Origin: Bacteroidota bacterium
Lineage (GTDB): Bacteria; Bacteroidota; Bacteroidia; Chitinophagales; Saprospiraceae
Reading direction: 5' to 3'
DNA length: 64,000 bases
NCBI GenBank assembly: GCA_024743405.1
Contig: JANSWP010000005.1
Location: 62,001-126,000 of the forward strand
This document shows, piece by piece, positions 1 through 9,219 of the stretch. Made by a program: the position numbers and the translations under genes. Position 1 is the first letter of the stretch; each line of letters starts with the position of its first letter. The notes under the pieces were generated by a model. It ran no database searches, was not told the DNA's origin, and worked only from the letters and a program-made list of their open reading frames with translations.

Positions 1-68
1 GGGCGATGGGAAAACCTGCTTTAGAAAATTGGTTAGATCAGAATTTACCAAAAGAAGTTGTTTCATAG
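1..68 (+). CDS. 3' end of an unidentified gene cut by the window edge
   Basis: A frame open from base 3 ends at TAG 66-68 and encodes about 21 residues ending in LPKEVVS. The rest lies outside the window, so no family can be named. A strong hairpin with a T-run follows at once, which is what one expects after a real gene end. Confidence 0.5.
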   Translation, partial: AMGKPALENWLDQNLPKEVVS

Positions 69-94
69 TTTTTCAAAGATTAGGTTTGTTTTTG

Positions 95-155
95 TTCCGG
101 GTTTTCGGTTCTTATTAATACGCAAGCACTAAGAACCGGAAACCCGGAATTTTTT
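95..155. terminator. Bidirectional terminator between converging genes
   Basis: The arms 95-113 and 131-149 are 19 bp long with a single mismatch and are followed by a run of Ts on the plus strand. The hairpin lies between the plus-strand gene ending at 68 and the minus-strand gene ending at 168, so it probably serves both. Confidence 0.75.
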
Positions 156-167
156 CTTTATTATTCC

Positions 168-2111
168 TTATGGTGCACCAGTTACACTATCTGAACTAGT
201 CCCTCCTAAAATATCGATAAGAACAGATAATTCATTAACCAATTCATCATCATTTCCACCAAAACCAGAACTTCTATAACGGATATTCCCGTCTTTACCA
301 ATAATAAATTTCGTTGGAATTCCTTCAACACCGTAAGCCGAAACTACTTTATTATCATTATCCATTAATACATTAAAAGTATAGCTGTTTGATTCAATAA
401 AATCTGCAGCATTTTTTTCCTTTTCAGCGCCTCTTTCCCATGTATCGACGAATAAAAATTCTACATTTTCGTTTTCTTCAAATTTTGAAACTGCCTTTTG
501 CATAGCAGGAAAGGATGCTTTACAAGGTCCGCACCACGTTGCCCAGAAATCAAGGATCACAACTTTACCTTTCATATCTTGAAGGTTAACACTTTCGCCT
601 TTCAAATTCACTAAAGCAAAATCTGGTGCAGGTGCATTGATCATTTTCTTTTTCATTTCAACTCTCATCTTATCCATTGCAACGGCTTCCAGAGATGCCA
701 TATGTTTTTCATAAGCACTTTCTACTGTATTGTTCGCCACGAAAATTCGTTTGTATTGTTCTTTCATTTTGCTGTTTGCATGTCCTTTCATGATCAAATC
801 AACCAAAACTGCTTCTGTAGCTTCTGCGCCTTTTGCTTTTTCATGAAATACCACATATCGTTCATTCATTACCGCATCACCCCATTTAGAAGTTTTACAA
901 GCTTTTTCTTGATATTTCAAAGCTGAATCGTAGTCGTTCATTTTATATTTAAGCAATGCATACGTATCTGCATACATGCCATAGGAGTATTTTACGTTCT
1001 TTTTCCATTGCTTTTCAGTTAGATAGTCAGGCTTGTTGCTAATATCGGCTAATTCTGCTTTTACTAATTTGAGGGATTTATGAGAGAATTTTTCTGCTTT
1101 TTCAAGGTTGGTTGCTTCTGCTTCTAAGCTTTCTCCTGACATTCCCCAAGCCAAACTGTTGTAAATTCCTGCTTTTGATAAATTACTGGTAATGCTACCC
1201 ATATATTTATTAAAATTGTCCCAATCTTCTTTCTTTGCGTAGGTACTAGCTAAAGTTCTCGCAAAATTATCATGTGTACTTTTTGCATTTTTAGTATCTG
1301 AATATTTGGCTTTATGAGTTTCAAATATTTCTGCTTTTTTAGCCAAATCTTTTTCTGAATAAAAAGAATTTCTTAAATCTTGAACAACCCAATCTCCATT
1401 GGGGTATGCTACTTTAAGAGCACCTTCAGTCGCTTTCATTTCTTCCTCCATCCGTTGACTTCTGTACAAGTCACTAAGAAGCTTCAAGTCATCTTCTGAT
1501 TTTTTCTTTTTATTAGCTAAAGTTTCCGTCTTAGTTTTTACTTCTAATTTTGCTGCTTCATCTCCAGTTTGACTGGCGTAATAGGCATATCTGTTAAAAT
1601 TCTGTATGTTTTCCTTCGTACTTGGGTAATGCTTAAATTCTTTTTGTAACGATTTTAATGCTTTGTCAAAATTTCGTTTTACACCGACGGTACGATAATT
1701 AACGCCGTAACCATTTGATTTTGCTAAATAAGTACCTTCAACAGGTTGACCATTTTGATACATCAACGTTTTATATCCATTCGCCTCATTATCATCTTTT
1801 TTGCGTTCGTCATCATTTTTTACAGTAACAAAAATAGCTTTAGTAGCTGGAGTAGTTGCAATATGGCCTTCATACATTTTTTCTTTTTTGACCATTAAAA
1901 CTTCAACTGCTACAGGTCCATCTTCAGTCATTAAATAGGCTGTTGTTTCGAATTCTATCTTTGCAAGGTCTGTACCTTCTGAGTTATATTTTATGGTCAC
2001 TTCCTCTCCTGGGGCAGGTTGTTTTGGATGAAATTGCATGTTTTGTGCAAAGACGGGATTTAGTAATAACCCAAGGCTGATTATTGCTAAAAAGGAAAAT
2101 AATTGTTTCAT
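168..2111 (-). CDS. Secreted TlpA-family thioredoxin-like protein
   Basis: The start was set at ATG 2111, which gives 647 residues beginning with a signal peptide (MKQLFSFLAIISLGLLL, cleavage after VFAQ). The frame extends further upstream only through a TTG. Residues about 30-490 are lysine-rich and mostly helical, resembling tetratricopeptide-type helices. The last 150 residues form a TlpA/ResA-like thioredoxin fold with the redox motif WCGPC (Cys527 and Cys530), preceded by APDFALVNLKGE and followed by a cis-Pro segment GIPTKF. In the family such domains reduce disulfides of exported proteins or sense envelope redox state. The long N-terminal part is typical of Bacteroidota versions; its role is unknown. 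Location is inferred to be periplasmic. Confidence 0.85.
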   Translation of the reverse strand: MKQLFSFLAIISLGLLLNPVFAQNMQFHPKQPAPGEEVTIKYNSEGTDLAKIEFETTAYLMTEDGPVAVEVLMVKKEKMYEGHIATTPATKAIFVTVKNDDERKKDDNEANGYKTLMYQNGQPVEGTYLAKSNGYGVNYRTVGVKRNFDKALKSLQKEFKHYPSTKENIQNFNRYAYYASQTGDEAAKLEVKTKTETLANKKKKSEDDLKLLSDLYRSQRMEEEMKATEGALKVAYPNGDWVVQDLRNSFYSEKDLAKKAEIFETHKAKYSDTKNAKSTHDNFARTLASTYAKKEDWDNFNKYMGSITSNLSKAGIYNSLAWGMSGESLEAEATNLEKAEKFSHKSLKLVKAELADISNKPDYLTEKQWKKNVKYSYGMYADTYALLKYKMNDYDSALKYQEKACKTSKWGDAVMNERYVVFHEKAKGAEATEAVLVDLIMKGHANSKMKEQYKRIFVANNTVESAYEKHMASLEAVAMDKMRVEMKKKMINAPAPDFALVNLKGESVNLQDMKGKVVILDFWATWCGPCKASFPAMQKAVSKFEENENVEFLFVDTWERGAEKEKNAADFIESNSYTFNVLMDNDNKVVSAYGVEGIPTKFIIGKDGNIRYRSSGFGGNDDELVNELSVLIDILGGTSSDSVTGAP

Positions 2112-2346
2112 GATTTGGATGATTTTTAAAATGGATTGGCAATGGTTTAACGACAATGATAAAAGAGATCTTTATATGTCGAATGTTACTGCCAATATTA
2201 ATAATGAGTTATTGGATTGGAAACCAAGGTTCCTTTGGTATTCGAAGATAAGAATAATGTAAAATTAATATAATTGAAAAATGGTATTTGAACGAACTGT
2301 TGTTTAAAAGTCGTCCGAATGACGTGAGTGAGTTAAGTTTATAAAA

Positions 2347-2386
2347 TAAATCGGGTGAGAAAGTTTCTGCTTCTTCACCCGATTTA
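2347..2386 (-). terminator. Hairpin terminator downstream of psd
   Basis: Perfect 12-bp arms (2347-2358 and 2375-2386) start 23 bases after the psd stop codon. The following minus-strand bases are T-rich. Confidence 0.55.
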
Positions 2387-2408
2387 CTTTATATTTTTAT
2401 TCAAACCA

Positions 2409-3065
2409 TTACTTCAATTTTGCGATGATGGTCTTATTTCCTCTTACTTTTTGTCCTAATTCTACTTGGATATCTGCATCTAAGGGTAAAAACAAATCGA
2501 CACGAGAGCCAAACTTTATGAACCCAAATTCATTGCCTTGCTCGACCTTATCTCCTTCCGAAATATACCATCTGATTCTTTTGGCAACTGCACCGGCAAT
2601 TTGACGAAGTAAAATTTCTGATTTTCCATTGTCAATTACTACAGTGGTTCTTTCATTTTCTGTTGAAGATTTGGGATGCCAAGCGACTAAATATTTCCCA
2701 GGATGATACTTGAAATAGTTAATAGTACCCCCAATTGGATTGCGATTGACATGTACATTGGTCGGTGACATGAAAATCGAGATTTGAAGGCGCTTATCAT
2801 TAAAATACTCGCCTTCTTGTGTTTCTTCAATGGTTACAATTTTACCATCAGCAGGCGCATAAATATGGTTATCGTCGGGAATGATGATTGTTCGTTTCGG
2901 ATTGCGAAAAAACTGCAAAACGAGCAGAAACAAAATAAAAGAAATAACGGTGGAAATTTGAAGAACCAATGGAGACGCAAACTGAGCTACTCCAAAGTTG
3001 ATAATCGCCAATAAGAATGCGAAAACAATCAACATTTTATGTCCTTCTTTGTGTATTTTCATCAT
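2409..3065 (-). CDS. psd: Phosphatidylserine decarboxylase proenzyme
   Basis: This enzyme converts phosphatidylserine to phosphatidylethanolamine at the inner membrane. The start was set at ATG 3065 (the ATG at 3062 is equally possible), giving 218 residues; only a TTG lies further upstream. The N-terminus reads MMKIHKEGHK and is followed by two membrane-spanning stretches (about residues 11-55). The autocleavage site is the GS dipeptide in KFGSRVDLFLP (Ser187), which becomes the pyruvoyl group of the short alpha chain of about 30 residues. The length and the GS site fit the short archaetidylserine/phosphatidylserine decarboxylase type found in Bacteroidota. It stands alone, with its own terminator. 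Confidence 0.93.
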   Translation of the reverse strand: MMKIHKEGHKMLIVFAFLLAIINFGVAQFASPLVLQISTVISFILFLLVLQFFRNPKRTIIIPDDNHIYAPADGKIVTIEETQEGEYFNDKRLQISIFMSPTNVHVNRNPIGGTINYFKYHPGKYLVAWHPKSSTENERTTVVIDNGKSEILLRQIAGAVAKRIRWYISEGDKVEQGNEFGFIKFGSRVDLFLPLDADIQVELGQKVRGNKTIIAKLK

Positions 3066-3212
3066 TGTAGTGAATTTATTAAAGCACAAAATTACTAAAA
3101 AGACGCCTATTTATCACATTGGAAACAGGAGTGACCAAACATAGTTTATTTGAGAACTCAATTTTCGTAAAGGGTAACAGATTTGATGATAGGAATAATT
3201 ACTGGTAAAAGA

Positions 3213-6200
3213 TTATTCTGGAAGCATAACATTAAAGCTTGGCGTACTATCTAGTGGTTTTGAGATCCAGCCATTTTTTACTAAATATTGCATCCATGCA
3301 TTGGCTCTTTTCGAGGCGTTGAAAGTGTAAAAGGTCTGGTTTTCATTGAGCTTTTCATGGAAACCTAGACGAGTCTGGAAATGCATTTCTAATAATTTGA
3401 TGAGTCCATAAGTATAATAATCTCTTTTCTTACCACCACTTCCTACGAAAGGCATTACAATATCATATTGCAGTGCTTTATATATTTTATTGAAGTCCAG
3501 TTTACCCGTACTCGTTTTAAAATCTACCCCAAATTCTTCTAAGTAATAAGCATATAGGTCGAATGGTCTTTTCTCTTTATAATTTGATAAAAGAGCATCT
3601 TGAACCATTGGATCTTGTAAGTCGAAAACCGGAAGACCAAAATCGCGACTTAAAAAATTATATTGTTTTACAATATTTAATTCATTATAGTATTTAATTA
3701 CAATTGGCAGATCTTGAAAGCTTATTCGTGCCAAAATGGCTTCTTCAATACTTAGTTTTGAATTTTCATCGACACTCAATTGTAGCGTATTTATGATTTT
3801 TTCTTCTAACGATTTTCCCAGGTTTTCAAGTAAAGTAATATTACGAACGGTTATTTGCTCCTCAAACTCCGAAATGAAATCGCTTTCTGATAGATAAGTT
3901 TGAAGGTCACTTTTTAGCTGTTGGGCAATAATAGAGGTAATATTTCCATCATTCACAAAGTCAAAAAACCAGTTTTGTTGAAATAGGTTATTAAAAAAAG
4001 AACCCCGCTCATCGACTGAATAATTTTTAACCTTTTCCGTCATCCAGTCTACCATTACCTCTTCATTTTTTGAAAGGTCAAAAAATTTAGAAATATCATC
4101 TAGATATTTGTATCCCAATTCAATGTTGTCAAAATAATCCAAGTCTTCTAAAACGGATAACCATCCGTCTATCCTTAACCTTCGGATGTCTCTTATTGGT
4201 TTTATTTTGTTAATAGCCTTCAGACATTGATTTTTATGGCGCTGTTCGAAAAAAGGAGATTGGATAACGGCGTTAATATCTTTCACGCTTAGTGTTTCTT
4301 CAGTCGTTAGCTTCATCAATTTTTGTTCAAAAAATTGTTGCGTCCAATTCAAGTAATTTGCTGCGTCTTCCTGCCAAAGAGCTAACCAGGCCTTAGGATC
4401 ATTTTTGAGCGAATGGTCAAATATTTTTTCGATTTGTTTGGTGATGATATAAGGGTGTATGTTTCTTTCCAGCCATTCAAAGAGCTTTGGTGCAGATGAA
4501 ATTGAAGGATGATCATTTAGGTAAAGTAACCAATTTTTCTGATGGTATTTATTAGTTGAAGTATCAATTTTAGTGACAATATTTTTTGAATAAGTTTCAC
4601 TAGGTGGCGGCAATTTTTTAATATCAGAAGGCATGAAAAAATCTGGATTCCCTAAAAAATCACTTAAAGATTCAGCAGTGTCTCCTTCTAATTGTGCCAG
4701 TAGTTCTTTGATCTGGAAAATGATATTTTCATCGTTTTCAATTTTTAAAATCTCTTTTAGTTGATTCTTAAAGGACTCTTGGTCGTTGTCAAATTTGTTT
4801 AAATAGACATTGCAAATACCTTCGACACCTATATTCTTAAACAAATAGGCTTTCTTCAAATAAAGCCTCAAATTCTCTATATTATCAATGATTCGATCCC
4901 AATTTCGGGAATAAAACAAATCCAAAATTCGACCTACCGAAAAGGAAAGCTCTGTATTGTTTTCATTTAAACATCCCCAATATTCTAGCGCAGTTATTTC
5001 GTCAAGTGCCAGTCTTTTAATGATTTGATTTTCAATTAGATATCGCTCATTTGTAGAACGGGCATTTGCTATTTTTTTTAGTAGTTCATTTAATCGAGGA
5101 GGTGCATTGTATCGAAACCCATTTCTGCGACAAAAGTCTGTAAGTAAAACTAATTGCTCCAGATATTGGTGTTTGAAGGATGGTAAAGCGGGATTATAGT
5201 TCCGGAGTAACTCTTTGTATTTACGAGCCAACCCGAGTACTTCAATTGGATCTCCTTCTGTCAACATTAAATACGATTGGATAGCGACCGAATCATTTTG
5301 GGAGTTTAACCGCCGAAACAACCTTTCATAGTTTTCTTTCAATGCAATTGCTTCCTCTTTATTCATAAAGGAAGTTCGAATATCATCCCATTCATAGTCT
5401 TGATAATGCGACGCCCAATAAATTAGAAAATTTCGGCAAGCATTTTCGTCCGTTTTCCATTCATGGGTTGATGATAGACCCGTTTTACCCAAAATTATTA
5501 CTTTTAAATCTGCTAATTTTTCCAATTGTTCCACAAAAGATTGGAAGTCGTTTTCTGGATCTTTTGACTTTTTATTTCGCCAAGCTAAAGCAGCAATATA
5601 AAATAGACTCCTAGGGTTTTGAGTTTGGAGTATATCTTTTAAGGCATTGTGGCGAATCCAGGGGAAATCGTCTGATATACTTAATGCTTTTCCATAATAA
5701 TCAACTGAATATTGGAAGAAGGAAGGCTTGAAATTTAGTATTTGTTGATATCCAAAATGCCTCATCTCTCCGATCGTTTTCAAAGAGTCTAACCAAAAAT
5801 CGTATCGTTGTGCGACCTTATCAAATTGGTCATCATGGGTTACTGAGATATTGGTGATTTTAGCTAATAATGGAGCTGCAAATCTAGCTTGGATTTGATT
5901 GTTTTTGATCAAGTTTAAAATAACTTGAACCGTTGCTTTAGTGGGAAATTCAACCAAGACTTCGCACAATTCTTCTGACACCATGTCTGGATCTTTCAGG
6001 TTGCTGTTGAACAGGAGATCTTTTTTTAAAATTTCTAAAAGGAACTCATACCCTTCGACCGTTTGGAGTTGTGCAATTTTATTGGACTGTTTTAACACTT
6101 CTCGATCATTTCCTTCTTCAATGAAATATTTTAAATTTTCCATTAACCTTCTCAATAAAATAGAAGGGTCTTGTTCTTTTTCTTTGGGTAAGGAGCGGAT

Positions 6201-6590
6201 TTTGTATTCGCTTATTTGATGCTCTAATGGAGTGATATAAAAGGTCTGTAGTATTTCTGAATATTTAAGCTCGGATTCATGATCATAATAAAACTTAAGG
6301 AAGGATGCCTTGTCAAAAGGTTGAGAAAAATCGAATTCTTCTTTAGTGAAAAAGGAAATACTTTTTAGGTTTTGAGAAATTTGCTCCTTTAACTCATAAT
6401 GATTCAATAGGCTCCCTAATTCCCTAATGGCTTTTTTATTTCCTTGTTTGGCTTGCGTCGTTAGATTGTGTATTATTTGTTGGTAATCAATATTTGATTC
6501 CGACTGCCCATAGCTAGGGATAGCTGCCAATGAGATTAGACATACCAATAGAAAAATAGTATAAAGATTGCCACGGGACGATGATTCCAT
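3213..6590 (-). CDS. Large secreted protein of unknown function
   Basis: There are 1125 residues starting at ATG 6590. A signal peptide is clear (hydrophobic TIFLLVCLISLAAIPSYG, cleavage before QSES). The rest is rich in Leu, Asn, Asp, Lys and aromatic residues and looks almost wholly alpha-helical, with many short repeated helical pairs that suggest HEAT- or TPR-like solenoid structure; I cannot assign a named domain. No T9SS C-terminal domain, lipobox or late transmembrane segment is visible, so the mature protein is probably periplasmic or released. The C-terminal 130 residues (from about KRPFDLYAYYLEEFGVD) look like a compact separate domain. It stands alone between psd and the SPOR gene. 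It is clearly coding: a long frame with a good start and signal peptide. Confidence 0.75.
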   Translation of the reverse strand: MESSSRGNLYTIFLLVCLISLAAIPSYGQSESNIDYQQIIHNLTTQAKQGNKKAIRELGSLLNHYELKEQISQNLKSISFFTKEEFDFSQPFDKASFLKFYYDHESELKYSEILQTFYITPLEHQISEYKIRSLPKEKEQDPSILLRRLMENLKYFIEEGNDREVLKQSNKIAQLQTVEGYEFLLEILKKDLLFNSNLKDPDMVSEELCEVLVEFPTKATVQVILNLIKNNQIQARFAAPLLAKITNISVTHDDQFDKVAQRYDFWLDSLKTIGEMRHFGYQQILNFKPSFFQYSVDYYGKALSISDDFPWIRHNALKDILQTQNPRSLFYIAALAWRNKKSKDPENDFQSFVEQLEKLADLKVIILGKTGLSSTHEWKTDENACRNFLIYWASHYQDYEWDDIRTSFMNKEEAIALKENYERLFRRLNSQNDSVAIQSYLMLTEGDPIEVLGLARKYKELLRNYNPALPSFKHQYLEQLVLLTDFCRRNGFRYNAPPRLNELLKKIANARSTNERYLIENQIIKRLALDEITALEYWGCLNENNTELSFSVGRILDLFYSRNWDRIIDNIENLRLYLKKAYLFKNIGVEGICNVYLNKFDNDQESFKNQLKEILKIENDENIIFQIKELLAQLEGDTAESLSDFLGNPDFFMPSDIKKLPPPSETYSKNIVTKIDTSTNKYHQKNWLLYLNDHPSISSAPKLFEWLERNIHPYIITKQIEKIFDHSLKNDPKAWLALWQEDAANYLNWTQQFFEQKLMKLTTEETLSVKDINAVIQSPFFEQRHKNQCLKAINKIKPIRDIRRLRIDGWLSVLEDLDYFDNIELGYKYLDDISKFFDLSKNEEVMVDWMTEKVKNYSVDERGSFFNNLFQQNWFFDFVNDGNITSIIAQQLKSDLQTYLSESDFISEFEEQITVRNITLLENLGKSLEEKIINTLQLSVDENSKLSIEEAILARISFQDLPIVIKYYNELNIVKQYNFLSRDFGLPVFDLQDPMVQDALLSNYKEKRPFDLYAYYLEEFGVDFKTSTGKLDFNKIYKALQYDIVMPFVGSGGKKRDYYTYGLIKLLEMHFQTRLGFHEKLNENQTFYTFNASKRANAWMQYLVKNGWISKPLDSTPSFNVMLPE

Positions 6591-6777
6591 CGAAGGATTT
6601 CAGATAGTTTTATTCAATAAAATGATTATTCACGAAAAATAAGAGGGGAGGTTTGGGTTTTAATTTTTTATCTAAATCAAATAAGTTCCAATTAAACGTA
6701 TTAATTTAAAATTTGATGCGTGATTCAATGTTTTTTTAAAATTGGGTAATATTAAAAAAACATTATTTGAGTCGATA

Positions 6778-7335
6778 TTAATTTGACCTAGCTCGTTGTG
6801 TCTGAACATATGCTTCCACTCCTTTGTCCTTTAGTTCCTGAACCAAAGATTTAGCATCATTTAAATTTTCGAACCGATCAACTAAAACGACTGCTAATTT
6901 ACCTCGATCAAATAATTGGGCAGTAGCGTCTTCATAGCCTCTTCTTTGTAAAACGGAGGCATATTTTTCTGCATTTTCTCGAATACTAAAAGCCCCTGCA
7001 AGTACCATGTACCTTCCAGTTGAAGAACCATCATAAGAATTTGGCACATCATCGCTCGTCGCATTATCGGCTTCAAATGCTTCGTTTTCTCCTGGATTGC
7101 TTTCATCATCAGTCGTCGTTATTCCGGTTGAATCTACATCGTCAATGTTGTATTGATAAGTATCACTTTCATCTTCGTTTACAGGATCTTCTTCCTCTTC
7201 AGTTATTTCAATGTTGGGTGTCGTTTTAGGCTCTTGATTCTTATCATAAACCTCAAACATTTTATAACCTAGAAAAACAATCGCTGCGATGCAAATAGCC
7301 AGAATTAGAATAGTAGGAAAGTCTAGTTTCGACAT
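6778..7335 (-). CDS. SPOR-domain membrane protein
   Basis: There are 185 residues. Residues 9-27 form a single membrane anchor (TILILAICIAAIVFLGYKMF), with the N-terminus likely cytoplasmic. Residues 35-100 are an acidic, Ser/Thr/Asn-rich linker. Residues about 105-180 form an SPOR domain (GRYMVLAGAFS, then LVDRFENLNDAKSLVQELK). SPOR domains bind denuded glycan strands of septal peptidoglycan, so a role in cell division or wall remodelling is inferred. A near-consensus promoter, CAA-N20-TAAAGGTA read on the opposite strand (7378-7408), lies just upstream. The gene appears monocistronic. Confidence 0.88.
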   Translation of the reverse strand: MSKLDFPTILILAICIAAIVFLGYKMFEVYDKNQEPKTTPNIEITEEEEDPVNEDESDTYQYNIDDVDSTGITTTDDESNPGENEAFEADNATSDDVPNSYDGSSTGRYMVLAGAFSIRENAEKYASVLQRRGYEDATAQLFDRGKLAVVLVDRFENLNDAKSLVQELKDKGVEAYVQTQRARSN

Positions 7336-7640
7336 AGTATAAAATTTTGTTAGTGTTAGTAACCTTTTTTGACCAGCTAAAGGTAGTGTATATTGATTGA
7401 AACCTCAAGAAATGAACTATTTCAAGGGAATAAATGTATAGGCATGAATTGTAGGATTATTCAACAGACTATATTCCAAAATATTTTAGCGAGGAGCAAC
7501 TCAAAAAGACCATTTAGCTCTCTACAAATGTATTCTGGAATGAAGTCTAATATGAGTTATAGATTTAATTTTTTCAGAGTGGACTTTCGTAGTAACTTTT
7601 ATAGTACTAATAGAATAGACTTGTTCCTAAATAAGAATTG

Positions 7641-7762
7641 AATACATGGGCATTAGATTTTTTTCTCAGACGAGGCTCATTTTAAGCTTCGTACCCGAAG
7701 GTACGGGGCGAAAAATAGCCGAAGTATGAAGGAAAAAGATTTTTTCATATGTCAGTGTATTA
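7641..7762. repeat. Divergent member of the hairpin-core repeat family (copy I)
   Basis: The central hairpin GTACC CGAA GGTAC (7691-7704) lies between a GAGGC-type box at 7671-7675 and a GGGGCGAAAAA box. Read on the minus strand this matches the order of the other copies (CGCC, TACC-loop-GGTA, GC, GCCTCGTC). The outer arms AATACATGGGCAT (7641-7653) and its imperfect inverse near 7748-7762 match at about 10 of 13 positions. It fills much of the 500-bp gap between the SPOR gene and the DUF177 promoter. Confidence 0.45.
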
Positions 7763-7800
7763 TTTAGAAACAAGTCTAATGACAATAATTAAAAAAAATG

Positions 7801-7808
7801 TATCTTTG
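7801..7808 (+). promoter_or_regulatory. -7 box of the DUF177-rpmF promoter
   Basis: TATCTTTG fits the Bacteroidota -7 consensus TAnnTTTG. No clear -33 TTTG is present at the usual spacing. The box lies inside the longest possible frame of the DUF177 gene and therefore argues for the downstream ATG at 7848. Confidence 0.55.
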
Positions 7809-7847
7809 CAGCCCCTTAGACGAAAGGGAGAAAAATTATTATTTGAA

Positions 7848-8375
7848 ATGGATGCTTTAGTTCAATTCAACATCCCAGTTTCGGGATTAAAAGACGGGCT
7901 ACATACCTATGATTTTCAGATAGATAGCTCTTTTTTCGAGTGTTTTGAAGCCTCTCCTTTGAAGGAGGGAAATGTAAATGTAAAAGTGTATTTTGACAAA
8001 CGTCCTGATCTGTATGTTTTAACATTTGATCTTAAAGGGATTGTCAAAACAACTTGTGACAGATGTTTAGATGAATTTAATTTGCCAATAAAAGGGACTC
8101 ATGACCTAATGGTGAAATTTGATGAAACAGAACATGAAGACGCAGATATCATTTATATTTTAAGAGGTGAAAAATCATTGAGCATTGCCAAATATGTTTA
8201 CGAATTTATCAATTTGTCAATGCCAATAATGAAAACACACGATGATGCAGATGAAGATTGTAATGAAGATATTGTAAAATATCTTAACAACTACAACTTT
8301 GACGAAAAAGAAGAAGAGTCTGAGTCCAAGGAAAACCCAATGTGGGAAGCCCTTAAAAAATTCAAAAAAAAATAA
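7848..8375 (+). CDS. DUF177 (YceD-like) protein encoded before rpmF
   Basis: The frame is open from 7749, but a promoter box at 7801 and the family's usual N-terminus (MDALVQFNIPVSGLKDG) place the start at ATG 7848, giving 175 residues. DUF177/YceD proteins are conserved next to the L32 gene; in bacteria and plants they are linked to 23S rRNA accumulation, but the exact role is not settled. The core motif TTCDRCLDEF, with a CxxC pair, is present around residues 67-76. The C-terminus is acidic, then ends in a lysine-rich tail. rpmF follows 81 bp downstream on the same strand, the classic pairing. Confidence 0.88.
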   Translation: MDALVQFNIPVSGLKDGLHTYDFQIDSSFFECFEASPLKEGNVNVKVYFDKRPDLYVLTFDLKGIVKTTCDRCLDEFNLPIKGTHDLMVKFDETEHEDADIIYILRGEKSLSIAKYVYEFINLSMPIMKTHDDADEDCNEDIVKYLNNYNFDEKEEESESKENPMWEALKKFKKK

Positions 8376-8456
8376 TTCAAAAATTATTGATTGAGTATTT
8401 AAAAATTGTTGATAATCAATTTTTTAGATATTGAATTGTAAATTTATTATAATAAA

Positions 8457-8654
8457 ATGGCACATCCGAAGAGTAGAATATCAAAGCAAAGAAAGCGTAA
8501 GCGCCGAACGCATTACAATACACCAATTCCACAAGTAGCAACTTGTTCTGTCACTGGTGAAAAACACCTTAGACACCAAGCATACTGGGATGACGAAGGT
8601 AACATGTACTACCGTGGGAAAGTATTAGTTCAAGCGGAGGAAGAGGACTTCTAG
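8457..8654 (+). CDS. rpmF: 50S ribosomal protein L32
   Basis: There are 65 residues, from MAHPKSRISKQRKRKRRTHY to EEEDF, with the typical basic N-terminus, followed by TCSVTGEKHLRHQAY. Only the first zinc-ligand-type Cys is retained, as in C- forms of L32. It forms a pair with the upstream DUF177 gene and ends in a TAG stop shortly before a hairpin terminator. Confidence 0.97.
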   Translation: MAHPKSRISKQRKRKRRTHYNTPIPQVATCSVTGEKHLRHQAYWDDEGNMYYRGKVLVQAEEEDF

Positions 8655-8688
8655 AGTATATCCGTCGTTTACTTCGCTTAAAAGATAT

Positions 8689-8727
8689 AAAGCTCCCATT
8701 CTATAGCTGAATGAGGGGCTTTTGTTG
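8689..8727 (+). terminator. Terminator after rpmF
   Basis: The stem arms 8689-8701 and 8709-8722 pair with one bulged base and one G-U pair around a 7-base loop. The stem runs directly into TTTGTTGTTTG. Confidence 0.65.
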
Positions 8728-8801
8728 TTTGTCTATCGTAACTAGGTATAGTGTTTTAATTTCACTTATCCTGGTTACTCCATTCATAATTCATCAACAA
8801 A

Positions 8802-9188
8802 ATGAAACAAATCATCAACTCGGACAAAGGGGCACCACCCGTTGGTCCATACAATCACTCAACAGCTCACAATGGTACTTTGTATATATCTGGTCAAATT
8901 GCCATCAATCCTGCATCTGGAAAATTAATGACAGATAATATTGAAGAAGAGACACATCAAGTTTTAAAAAACTTAGGAGCGGTTTTGGAAGCAGCGGGTT
9001 GTACTTATGAGGATGTATTGAAATGTTCTGTTTTTGTATCCGATATGAATGATTACGGACGAATTAATGCGGTTTATTCCGAATATTTTAATGACGAAAC
9101 AGCTCCCGCACGAGAATTAGTTGAGGTAGCTAATTTGCCAAAGTTCGTAAATATTGAAATTTCAGCGATAGCAGTTCATCGAGGATAA
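8802..9188 (+). CDS. ridA: RidA-family reactive intermediate deaminase
   Basis: There are 128 residues, the normal length of the YjgF/YER057c/UK114 family. RidA hydrolyses reactive enamine/imine intermediates released by PLP enzymes to 2-oxo acids. Family hallmarks present are the N-terminal PVGPYNHS, YISGQIAINP near residue 30, the catalytic Arg in the APARELVEV segment (about residue 105) and the C-terminal VNIEISAIAV. It acts in the cytosol as a trimer. It lies 31 bp upstream of trpS on the same strand, so the two may be cotranscribed. Confidence 0.95.
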   Translation: MKQIINSDKGAPPVGPYNHSTAHNGTLYISGQIAINPASGKLMTDNIEEETHQVLKNLGAVLEAAGCTYEDVLKCSVFVSDMNDYGRINAVYSEYFNDETAPARELVEVANLPKFVNIEISAIAVHRG

Positions 9189-9219
9189 ACTGTTTATAAT
9201 CATTTATAAAAAATCAACA

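Noticed and set aside
2112-2156. Upstream extension of the TlpA-like gene
   Set aside because: Begins with TTG and would place 15 residues before an otherwise standard signal peptide.
7393-7641. 82-codon plus-strand frame
   Set aside because: AT-rich gap, no family-like composition, no start signal, and it runs into repeat copy I.
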